Positions 55,006 through 64,000 of a stretch of DNA of 64,000 bases are shown here, in pieces; positions within the stretch are counted from its first letter, which is position 1, and each line of letters begins with the position of its first letter. A model generated the notes under the pieces. It saw only the letters and a program-made list of their open reading frames with translations, was not told the DNA's origin and did no database searches. The stretch spans positions 43,387,642-43,451,641 of the forward strand of contig OX637394.1 of NCBI GenBank assembly GCA_951799425.1, written 5' to 3'. The position numbers and the translations under genes are program-made. This DNA is from Ilex aquifolium. Taxonomy: Eukaryota > Streptophyta > Magnoliopsida > Aquifoliales > Aquifoliaceae.

Positions 55006-56304
55006 CATGAAACTCAATTGATAAAAAACTTAGGAAACTGTGTGCAGTGATTTTTGCACAATAAACAAATGGACATATTTTTTCTTTGGTGAACACGGGA
55101 TTTATCTGAAAGTCGAAGATCCCAAGGCAACAGGAAGTGAGAAAGATCGTAAGGAGTGGTGATGAATTGTTTTTCCAGCTGTATGCACGATTCCTGCAAC
55201 TCGAGAAGAAATCAGTCACTCAAAAAAGAGAGTTAGAAAGACGTCAGAGTATTTTTCGACGTAACCCCTCCGACAGTCAAATTAATATGTGTGATAGGGG
55301 TGAAAATACTGTGGTATTGCTGAGTTAAGTTTTCATACATTTGCCTTGAATTTTAGAGAATTATTTATATCTTTATACATATAATCATTACTGACAAGTG
55401 GATCGCTTGAAGAAGAAGCTCTCCATTAGTTCATTTAGAACGCAGTGGATGATACTCGGTCTTTGGACAAAACACCTTTCATTTTGCGTGGAAGAGACTA
55501 GACTTAAATGTTTGAGCTCCCAAGGACACGTATCACCATTCTAGCATTCCAAAAAATTCTGGTGAGGACACATGTCGCTTTCTGTTGATGTCTTAAAAGT
55601 GTCCCGATCAGAAACAAAACTCTTTCTCTATGCACATGTAAATGTTGCCTAGAAAACCCGACGGCTCAAAAATCCAAAACATACTTTATTTATATACAGT
55701 CTATATATACGTGTATATATATATATTCATCTACACACACATACACAATTCTTTGAATTTGGTGGAATTCGTTGATGGATACGAACCAGTTGCGACATTG
55801 GTTTTAATTTGATTTTGATTGTGTATTGAACTCAATGGTGGGTTTTGGATTGTTTTGGCTAAACGTCCTGTGACGGAGGTGGAGGTGGAGGTGGAGGTGG
55901 TGGTGGTGGTCGTACGAGACTCGAAGGCTGATGGTGGCAGAGGTGCTGGAGGAAGAAGAAGTTCAGAGGGGGTTAGGCCAAGGCAAAAATGTCATTTTGG
56001 TGATTGATTTGGGCCGGGATAGTATTTTACGCGCATCAATTGTGTGTGTAACTCACGCTCGGTTAGAATTGAAGGATTCTATTATTTTTGCACTTTGGTG
56101 AGAGGGGAGTTTAGTACAAAAGTTCAAAGTTGTGGGAAGGTATCTACTTCCACCCCTAAATACAGTGTATGTTTTGCAATTAATCCCATAAATTATAGTC
56201 CAACAATGATATTGGGACATAATTTAGGGACATATTAATTATGGTCATTAGATTATGCCTCAATAGCATTAATGTTTATTGTAATTAGCTATCAATAGTG
56301 TTTT
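55006..56304. other. Intergenic stretch, no gene recognised
   Basis: A patch at about 55200-55300 (AGAAAGACGTCAGAG, AACCCCTCCGACAGTC) recalls LTR sequence in reverse. TATATACGTGTATATATATA lies near 55704. A GGTGGA/GGTGGT simple repeat lies at 55875-55910. Frames of about 60 codons near 55137, 55819 and 56044 have no recognised domain and no splice partners. Confidence 0.45.
55875..55910 (+). repeat. GGTGGA/GGTGGT simple repeat
   Basis: About six imperfect units of GGAGGT pass into GGT units. It is a short microsatellite. Confidence 0.85.
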
Positions 56305-56849
56305 TAGGGGTGGCAATTTGTCGTGTTGTGTTATGTTTGTGTCGTATCATTTTCGAGTTCGTGTCGAGCACTAGTCAACCTAATTCAACCCGTTTAATTA
56401 ATCGTGTCGTATCGACTTATTTATTTTCGTGTCGTGTTCATGTTGATCCATATAACCCATGAATAAAAAATTTAACGCTCAATTTTACGTCTAAAATTTT
56501 ACTATCACTTAATCAAATTTATGTTCATACTTTTTTTATAAACTAAAAATTAACTTAATAAATATAATAATAATAATGAGTAAAAATTTATTTTTTTATA
56601 AGAATTAAATTATTACTTGATAAAATGTAATAAAAAATTGTTATTTTATTTTTATAAATACTAATTAAATGTATTAATTATGTCAATTTCGTGTTATTCG
56701 TATTTGACACTAACTCAACCTATTTATTATTTATGTTAACTAGTCGTGTCATATACAAACACGTATTAAAAAATTGTTAACCCTAACCTACTAGTTTAGT
56801 GTTAATTTTGAGTCGTCTTATCGTGTTATGGTAGAAATTATCATCGCCA
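56305..56849. mobile_element. hAT-like non-autonomous transposon
   Basis: It starts TAGGGGTGGCAATTTGTCG, the classic hAT MITE end, and finishes AAATTATCATCGCCA, a degraded inverse. It is flanked by AGTGTTTT (56297-56304) and AGTATTTT (56850-56857), an 8-bp duplication with one change. The inside repeats GTGTCGT-type phrases. No transposase. Confidence 0.78.
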
Positions 56850-56885
56850 AGTATTTTCCTTTAGAAAAAAATGTTAAATAGACTT

Positions 56886-57554
56886 TGATGAGTCCAAAAC
56901 CAACTGGGTCAGGCCCAATAAATCAAACAAACCCAAGTCAGCTAAAAAGGTTGTCCAAGCCCACTTCATCGATCTGACCCAGTCCAAGATCCAAGGAGCT
57001 CGGGAAGATAAGAGCACGTGGAAGAGATACTATCAGGATACGCTTTCATGAAGACCAATCATACCTTAATTGTACTTACCAAATAAGTAGTGCCCCTCTC
57101 ACTCACATCACCGCCTCACCAAACCTATATATTGTAAGCTATCTCCACATGGAGAGACACACCTAGACACCTTGATCTCTCAAGAGACATCTTGAGATCT
57201 CTTAATACACATCTCTACACCTACACACATAGTTTCTCGCTCCTAATTAGTGTAACTCTCCCGGCGCTCTCTCTCCGATTACTTTATTCATCAATAAAGA
57301 CATCCGGCCACCGCTGTCGTTTCTCGAGAGTGAAGTAGGTCACCTGAACCGAACCACTATATATCTTTGTGTGACTCATTATTTACTGTTTTTGTCATTG
57401 ATTGCTTGTTTATTATTCATTAATTACACATCTTCATACACTCGACTGTGATTTTTTTATGATTGGGTGGATTGATTTCTAGATCTTGATGAATTGTAAG
57501 ATAAAAAAGACCTTTCTTATCAATGAACTTGCACGAGACCAGTTTTGTGCATCA
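56886..57554 (+). repeat. 5' LTR of the interrupted Tat element
   Basis: It starts TGATGAGTCCAAAACC and ends TTTTGTGCATCA, with TGATG/CATCA inverted ends, followed within a few bases by the primer site. A TATA-like CCTATATATTG lies near 57123. Length is 669 bp. The partner LTR is not in the window. Confidence 0.8.
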
Positions 57555-58611
57555 ACAGTTTGTCACCGTCTGTGGGAAACGACTAGGTTTTCTACTACCT
57601 TGCTACTCTCTTTGAAATCCATGACAATCACTATCAGGTCGATGAGTTAACAACCGGGAGACAACAACCCGGCCCCCCGGGAGAAGGTACTGCCTCTCTT
57701 TGCACCATCGGAACCATCTGCTACGGCAACTCCCGTCGTCGGGCAACAGCTCTTACAGACCATGCAGCTGTTGGTAAACCAAAATCAGCAAATCATTCAT
57801 TTGATGCTCGCCCAGGGAGGCGTCGCCCCTCAGCCCATAGGAGGAGCCCCATTCCCTCCAACGGGAGAGGCCCAATAGTCTATCCACTCAGGGCGCCAAG
57901 CAGGCCCCCACCATGGGGCCCATTACCAGAATGCCCCCGAGCAACACTAGGGTCCTCTCGCCCAGTAGTCCCTCCTTAGCGCACAGGGAGCTCATACGTT
58001 CCCCCTCCTCATGTACCTGCGTAGGAGGACGAGGGAGAAAGCCAATATGCTAATCACGGAAGCCAGTACCACAACAACTCGACAGAGGATGTCCCCAACC
58101 AATAGAACGAGAAGATCAGAGAGGTGTAAAACCAGCTCAGTGATGCCCTCAACGCCATCAAGGCACAGGCGCTCGAGACGGTGGACTACTTGGTAAGGCG
58201 TACTGATACCCCATTTGTTGTAGATATTATCAATTATCCTCTACCCTCGAAGTTCAAAATGTCTACCATCGAGATCTTCGACGATACTAGAGACCCCCTG
58301 GATCACATTGATACCTACAAATCTCTCATGCAACTCTACAACATACCTGATGAGATCATATGTAGAGCCTTCCCCACCACCTTGAAGGGGTCTGCTCGAC
58401 AGTGGTTCGCGAAGATCAAACCCTCCTCAATCCACTCCTTCGCGGAGTTAAGCAGGCCTTTCGTTTCCCACTTCATTGGGGGGCGCCGACACCAGAAGTC
58501 TGTTACCCACCTGCTAACCATCAAGCAAGACCGAGATGAAAACCTTAGGAGCTACCTCACTCGTTTCAACGAGGAGGCTCTTCAGATCGAGGAGCCAGAT
58601 GATAAGGTAGC
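56886..58611 (+). mobile_element. Tat-clade element, 5' LTR and partial gag, interrupted
   Basis: An LTR (56886-57554), a primer site (TGTCACCGTCTGTGGGAA, 57561-57578) and gag remnants lead up to 58611, where an Athila element is inserted. The best-kept gag part (58181-58611) reads IINYPLPSKFKMSTIEIFDD, DPLDHIDTYKSLMQLYNIPD, FPTTLKGSARQWFAKIKPSS and FVSHFIGGRRHQKS, clear Tat gag. The earlier gag part is broken a few times. The rest should lie beyond the Athila element, outside the window. Confidence 0.85.
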
Positions 58612-59692
58612 TGATTAAGGCCGAATAATCACATTTATTAATAGGAAAGATTGATTATTTAATTGTAAAAGGGTGATACATATAAAAGTTTATCCAAGTT
58701 TGGGTGTTATGTTATTAAATGTTGATTTGTATTAAATTGCAGGACAAAAGCATAATTTTGGAGTTAAATTATGGGAAGACGAAGCATAGCTCAAAGGGAA
58801 ACACACTAGATAACGCGTCCGGACGGAAGAAGGATACGCGTCCGGACGCAAGTGGCAGAAAGGCGATCAGAGAAGAACGAACTCACTGGAAGTTGCGTCC
58901 GGACGGAAGATAAACACGCGTCCGGACGCGTGTCGAAGATCTGCTGATGCCAGACTTAGAATTCTGACGAGAATCAATCTCTTTCCTAGGGGGTTATAAA
59001 TACAAATTGAAGACTTTGTAAGGGGGATCCTTTTTCCATTCTTTTGCTCACGAATACTTGAGTGTATTTTACAATTCTTTTATGGCCGGCTAGAAGGCTA
59101 AGCTAGGGCTAGGGAAAACCTCTCAGTGAAGTACGGTATTTTTATAGACTTTGCACTTAATGATTTATGTTATCGTGTTAATCTAGTTTCTAATCTTTTA
59201 GCAAAGTCTTTATTCTGTAAAAACTCCTGAGTTGTTGTGCCACGTACATCGATTGCTTGAGTTTCCCTGCGAATAAATGACTGGTTATTCCACGCTTGAA
59301 GTGTTAGCATTGTTTCATAAAATAATATGATTAATGTATTATTCAGGTTTCTGAATAGCCTTTTGATCATAACTTGTGGCTTCATGATTTGATTTGTTAT
59401 TTGGGTTAACCGACATTTAATTCCTGTTTCAAATTAAGCTTCAAGTCTTTTATTGTTACCGTATGTAATTGAGAAGGAGTACCTGATGCTCTAGTATTTT
59501 TATTACTGATTTTTAATCATCAAAGTCAACTGTTTTCAACCAAAACTCCTCAACCAAACTTTCTCTTTTTTATTTTTAGTATTTGTGTGATTGTTTACTT
59601 GTTACAATTCCTCGTGGATTCGACCTCGGACTTCCGAGAATATATTACTTTGCTCAACCTACGCTTGGGTTTACACTTTTAAAGTTGAAGCA
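58612..59692 (+). repeat. 5' LTR of the Athila element
   Basis: Bounds are set by TGATTAAGGCCGAATAATC, where the Tat gag stops matching, and TTGAAGCA shortly before the primer site. A GC-rich patch with four CGTCCGGACG palindromes lies in its first third; GGGTTATAAATACAAATTG (about 58990-59008) has a TATA-like TATAAATA. The partner LTR is outside the window, so age cannot be estimated. Confidence 0.75.
58816..58928 (+). repeat. Four CGTCCGGACG palindromes in the Athila LTR
   Basis: The perfect 10-bp palindrome occurs at 58816-58825, 58839-58848, 58896-58905 and 58919-58928. The spacing 23, 57, 23 shows an 80-bp block present twice. They sit about 70-180 bp before the TATA-like site, in the usual place for LTR control elements. 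Confidence 0.9.
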
Positions 59693-59879
59693 AGTTTTTG
59701 GCGCCGTTGCCGGGGAATTGAAAAACAAGGAGTCATCACATCTTTTGAGGTTTTCGGTATTTGCGATTCGTCGGAGAACCGGTAACTTCGTTCCAATTTC
59801 TTTTATTTTTTTATTTTCTGGCAATTTATTTACTTTCCGTTATTTATTTAGTTTTCTATTTAGTTTGTTTAGTTGTTTT

Positions 59880-61040
59880 ATGAGCTCTTGGCATCGTGAT
59901 TTAAGTGGTTGTTTAATAAGAGAAGATTTAGATACTCTGTTTGGAAATCTATTTGATTCATCTGATTTAAATTTTTCTATGCACACAATGGCTGTTAATC
60001 CTAACATTAATAGGCAGAATGAACTTCCCGCACATGAGGACCATATTGATAGAGTAAGCAATCATGATGAGAATGATGTGGATAATTTGAATGTTAATCA
60101 GGGTAGGACTTTGCGTAAATATCTACAACCCGTACTTCTCACTGAACCGTCATGCATCATTTTCCCATTGAATGCCATTCATTTTGTTTTCAAACCTGGC
60201 ATGATTCAATTACTTCCAAAATTCCTTGGTATAGGTGAAGAAAACCCATATTTGCACATTAGAGAATTTGGGGATGTCTGTGCTACGTTCCATGACCAGA
60301 ATGTTGCAATGGATATAGTCAGGCTGAAGTTATTTCCTTTTTCATTAAAGGAAAAAGCTAAAACTTGGTTATATTCGTTGAGATCTAGGTCTATAGGAAC
60401 ATGGCAGGAGATGCAGAAACAATTTTTAAAGAAATTTTTTCCCACACATCGCACAAACTCTTTGAAAAGACAGATAATGAATTTTTCTCAAAAGGAGTCT
60501 GAAAATTTTTATCAAAGTTGGGAAAGATTTAAAGACCTTCTTGCATCTTGTCCACATCATGGTTATGAAAGCTGGCGCATAATAAGTTTCTTTTATGAGG
60601 GTTTAGGCCCACAGCTGCGTCAATTTATTGAAATGATGTGTAACGGTGATTTTATGAATAAGGAACCAGATGATGCTTTTGACTATTTAGACCAATTAAC
60701 CGAGAATGCACAATCTTGGGATACTACATCCCAGGAACCATCTAAAGGTAAAACTGCACAATCATCATCATCTGGTGGAGGTAAGTATCAGTTGAAGGAA
60801 GAAGATGATATTGGGGCTAGGATTGCCACCTTAGCTAGGAGGGTAGAAGCTATGGAATATAAAAGGGTTAATGAGGTTGACACAATACCTGTTGAGGAAG
60901 TCTGTAGTTTTTGTGACACCCCCGGACACCCAGTTAAACAGTGTCCAACATTGCCTGTTTTAAAAGAGGTTTTGCATGATCAAGCAAATGCTGCAAACAA
61001 TTTTTCAAAACCTTACAATAATCCTTATTCAAATACATAG
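59880..61040 (+). pseudogene. Athila gag
   Basis: The frame is open from before the primer site, but the likely gag start is MSSWHRDLSGCLIRED near 59880. It shows Athila gag blocks: REFGDVCATFHDQNV, LKLFPFSLKEKAKTWLYSL, FLKKFFPTHRTNSLKRQI, FYEGLGPQLRQFIEMMCNGD and FDYLDQLTENAQSWDT, then a zinc-finger-like CSFCDTPGHPVKQCP near the end. It forms the capsid in working relatives. Part of a fossil element. Confidence 0.88.
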
Positions 61041-61048
61041 AATCTGGG

Positions 61049-62167
61049 GTGGAAGAATCACCCCACTTTAGTTGGAGGAATGAAAATAATGCATCACAAC
61101 CACCTCAACAAAATTCCTCCAATGCTGCACCTTATGTCCCACCTCCTAAGAGAAGTATGGATGAAGCATTGACACAGTTCATGCAGAGTCAGTTAAATTA
61201 TAATAGGCAAAATACTCAGGCCATTGATGATCTCAGAGGTACAGTCAATCAAACCACACAGGCTATAAATGACATTAGGAGTGCAATCACTAAACTAACT
61301 ATTGACCCATGTCATCAGGAGAAAGGTAAGTTCCCAGCACAACCACAGCCAAATCCACATGGTCATTTTTTTGTGAATGATACTGGCACTCCTAGTACTG
61401 AGCATGACCAGGTTAAGTCTATCACCACACTTCGTAGTGGGAAAGAAATTGATAAAACCATTCCTTCTCAAACTCAAAAATTTGAGAAAATTTCAAAACC
61501 TACGGAGAGTGATGATAAACTTAATCCCTCTGAAGTTAATGAGCCTGAGAAGTATGTTCCTCGTGCACCATTCCCACAGAGATTGCTTACTTCTACCAAG
61601 CCTCATATGCACAATGATATGTTAGAAGTCTTTAAGCAGGTAAAAATCAACATTCACTTGTTGGATGCTATTAAACAAATACCTTCTTATGCAAAGTTTT
61701 TAAAGGAATTATGCACTGTAAAAAGGAAATTGAATGTGCAAAAGAAGGCATTTTTAACTGAGCAGGTATCCTCCATCATACAGCATAACACTCCACTGAA
61801 GTACAAAGACCCAGTTTGTCCTACCATTTCTTGTGTCATAGGCAACCACAGAATTGAACAGGATTTACTGGATCTTGGAGCTAGTGTGAACTTGCTCCCA
61901 TATTCAGTATATGAACAATTAGGGTTAGGTGAATTAAAACCCACTTCGGTTACACTCCAATTAGCTGACAGATCAATAAGAGTACCGAGGGGTATGGTGG
62001 AGGATGTCTTAGTACAGGTTGACAAATTTTATTTTCCTGTGGATTTCATAATTTTGGATACTCAACCTGTATTAAATGCTAATGCTCAAATTCCTGTTAT
62101 TTTAGGCAGACCATTCCTAGCAACTTCAAATGCTTTAATTAATTGTAGGAATGGTGTGATGAAATAA
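61049..62167 (+). pseudogene. Athila gag-protease linker and protease
   Basis: A Gln/Asn-rich linker (MDEALTQFMQSQLNYNRQNT) leads to the retroelement aspartic protease with the active-site block DLGASVNLLPYSVYEQLGLG near 61870, followed by VILGRPFLATSNALINCRNG near 62095. It lies in a different frame from the preceding gag part. Part of a fossil element. Confidence 0.85.
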
Positions 62168-64000
62168 ACTTTTGGGAATATGACATTAGAGCTCAACATT
62201 TTTCATGTGTGCAAACAACCAGGGAATGTTGATGAAGATGTGCATGAGGTTAACATGATTGAGTCTCTTGTTCCAAGCAGATTATATGATTCTTCTCTAT
62301 TTGATCCACTTGAAGCATGCTTGCTAGAACAATCTTCTATGATAGAGATAGATGAACTAAATTCTGAAATTTCTGTTTCCACTGATGTGTTAAACTCTTT
62401 ACAGGTACTTGAAATGAAAGAGTTGAGACAGAAATTTGAGGAGCTTCCACCAAGAATTGACCCACCAATCCCATCCAGTGAGAAAGCACCTAAGCTTGAC
62501 CTCAAGCAGCTACCGGTTGAGTTAAAGTATGCATTTCTGGGAGATGATGCAACTTATCCGGTAATAATTTCTTCTCAATTGAATTCAGCACATGAAGGTA
62601 TGTTATTACAACTTCTTAGAGAACATAAAAAGGCAATTGGCTGGACTTTAGCTGATATAAAAGGAATTAGTCCATTAGTTTGCACTCACAAGATTTATTT
62701 GGAAGATAATGCTAAAACATCTAGGGAAATGCAACGTCGACTGAATCCACATATGAAAGAAGTTGTAAAGAAGGAAGTGCTGAAATTGTTAGACATAGGA
62801 ATTATTTACCCTATTGCAGACAGCAAATGGGTAAGCCCCACACAGGTAGTTCCTAAGAAATCTGGAGTCACTGTAGTTGCCAATGAAAATAATGAACTTG
62901 TGCCAACTAGGACAGTTACTGGTTGGAGAATGTGCATAGACTACAGGAAATTAAATTCTGTTACTAGAAAAGATCACTTCCCTTTACCTTTTATGGATCA
63001 AATTTTGGAAATGGTAGCATCACATTTGTATTACTGTTTCCTAGATGGCTATTCAGGATATAATCAGATTGAAATTGCCCTAGAAGACCAAGATAAAACC
63101 ACATTTACTTGCCCTTTTGGTACTTTTGCATATCGCAGGATGCCCTTTGGACTTTGCAATGCACCCGCGACTTTTCAAAGGTGCATGCTAAGTATTTTCA
63201 GTGACATAGTAGAGCGTTTTCTTGAAGTTTTCATGGATGATTTTACTGTTTTTGGTGATGCTTTTGATGAATGCTTGTCAAATTTAGAGAAAGTGCTTCT
63301 TCGATGTGAAGAAAATAACCTCGTGCTTAATTGGGAGAAATGCCACTTTATGGTTCAAAAGAGAATTGTTCTTGGTCACATTGTCTCATCTGAGGGAATC
63401 CAGGTAGATAAAGCTAAGATAGAATTAATTGCTAATTTACCTTTTCCCAAAACCCTTAAAGATGTTAGATCTTTTTTGGGTCATGCTGGTTTCTATCGAA
63501 GGTTCATAAAAGATTTTAGCTATATATCTAGACCACTTTGCAATCTCTTAGGGAAGGATATACCTTTTGAGTGGGATGGGTTATGCCAAGAGGCTTTTGA
63601 TAAGTTAAAGGGCATGCTCGTCACTGCTCCAATTATGCAACCCCCGAATTGGAGTCTTCCTTTTGAAATTATGTGTGATGCCAGTGACTATGCCGTAGGG
63701 GCAGTTTTAGGACAAAGGAATGAGAAAAAGCCACATGTCATCTACTATGCTAGTCGAACCTTAAATAGTGCACAGATGAATTATTCTACCACAAAAAAGG
63801 AATTACTGGCAGTAGTATTTGCACTGGACAAATTTAGGTCATATTTAGTAGGATCCCCCATTGTCATTTTCACAGACCATGCAGCTCTTAAATATTTACT
63901 GACAAAGAAAGATGTCAAACCTAGACTGCTTAGGTGGATCCTCCTACTCCAAGAATTTGATATAACCATTAAAGAAAAAAAAAGAGTAGAGAATGTAGTG
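62168..64000 (+). pseudogene. Athila reverse transcriptase and RNase H, open to the window edge
   Basis: The + strand continues with [12 protein letters not shown] and then reverse transcriptase: [20 protein letters not shown] near 62925, [20 protein letters not shown] near 63030, [20 protein letters not shown] near 63125, and the catalytic FMDD ([14 protein letters not shown]) near 63230. RNase H follows: [20 protein letters not shown] near 63665 and [15 protein letters not shown] near 63870. The frame stays open to the last base. Part of a fossil element. Confidence 0.9.

Larger units (their letters stand above)
58612..64000 (+). mobile_element. Athila-type Ty3/Gypsy element, inserted in the Tat gag, running off the window
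   Basis: An LTR of about 1.08 kb (58612-59692) is followed by the Athila-style primer site TGGCGCCGTTGCCGGGGA (59699-59716, tRNA-Asp type), then gag, protease, reverse transcriptase and RNase H up to the window edge. It lies inside the gag of the Tat element, so it is the younger of the two. The five bases before it are GTAGC. The part seen looks lightly decayed, with about two breaks. Integrase and the envelope-like gene some Athila elements carry would be to the right. Confidence 0.88.

Noticed and set aside
55137-56238. Several frames of about 60 codons between the two retroelement blocks.
   Set aside because: Short, no recognisable motif, and part of the stretch resembles LTR sequence.
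1-64000. CRISPR arrays, bacterial operons, tRNA or rRNA genes.
   Set aside because: None seen. The tandem arrays here have no unique spacers, and the matches to tRNA ends are primer sites of retroelements.

Overview
This is nuclear DNA of a flowering plant, most likely a eudicot. It is AT-rich between elements, has spliced genes with GT–AG introns, and is packed with plant-type LTR retrotransposons of the Tat and Athila branches of Ty3/Gypsy plus many small non-autonomous DNA transposons. The species cannot be told from the sequence. I see one convincing host gene, a seven-exon MATE transporter closest (from memory of the family) to Arabidopsis DTX40, at 23712-28371 on the + strand. Nearly everything else with coding capacity belongs to retroelements.

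Layout: 1-3211 is the 3' end of a Tat element of Retand type, + orientation, with a gene on the opposite strand and a 3' LTR. 3212-11091 is intergenic DNA with small transposons (hAT-like, Mutator-like), a truncated LINE tail and a solo Tat LTR (9712-10291, target duplication GATAC). 11092-20935 is an old, broken Tat element with both LTRs, whose left LTR carries a hAT-like insertion. 20936-23711 is intergenic. 23712-28371 is the MATE gene, with small transposons in three introns. 28372-41459 is repeat-rich intergenic DNA, including a near-palindrome with two facing snRNA-type promoters (30937-31098). 41460-55000 is a whole-looking, very young Retand-like Tat element in - orientation, with identical-length 715-bp LTRs that differ at one base by eye and a 5-bp target duplication ATATC. 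55006-56885 is intergenic. 56886-58611 is the start of another Tat element (LTR plus partial gag), cut by an Athila element that begins at 58612 and runs off the right end.

The clearest unusual theme is the extra gene carried antisense to gag-pol in three separate Tat elements here (left edge, 17.4-19.8 kb, 42.8-45.5 kb). In the youngest element there are two such genes in tandem (42.8-45.5 kb and 46.6-47.7 kb), apparently related and split by an intron at an equivalent position. The young element also has a ten-copy 54-bp array in which each unit holds two short inverted repeats. A second theme is short sequences with a plant snRNA upstream element, 25 bp, then a TATA box, the spacing known from Pol III-type plant snRNA genes. 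I see two good cases and one weak one within 8 kb.

Coordinates of element ends come from hand reading of terminal motifs and target duplications. Family names rest on recognised motifs, not on a database search.
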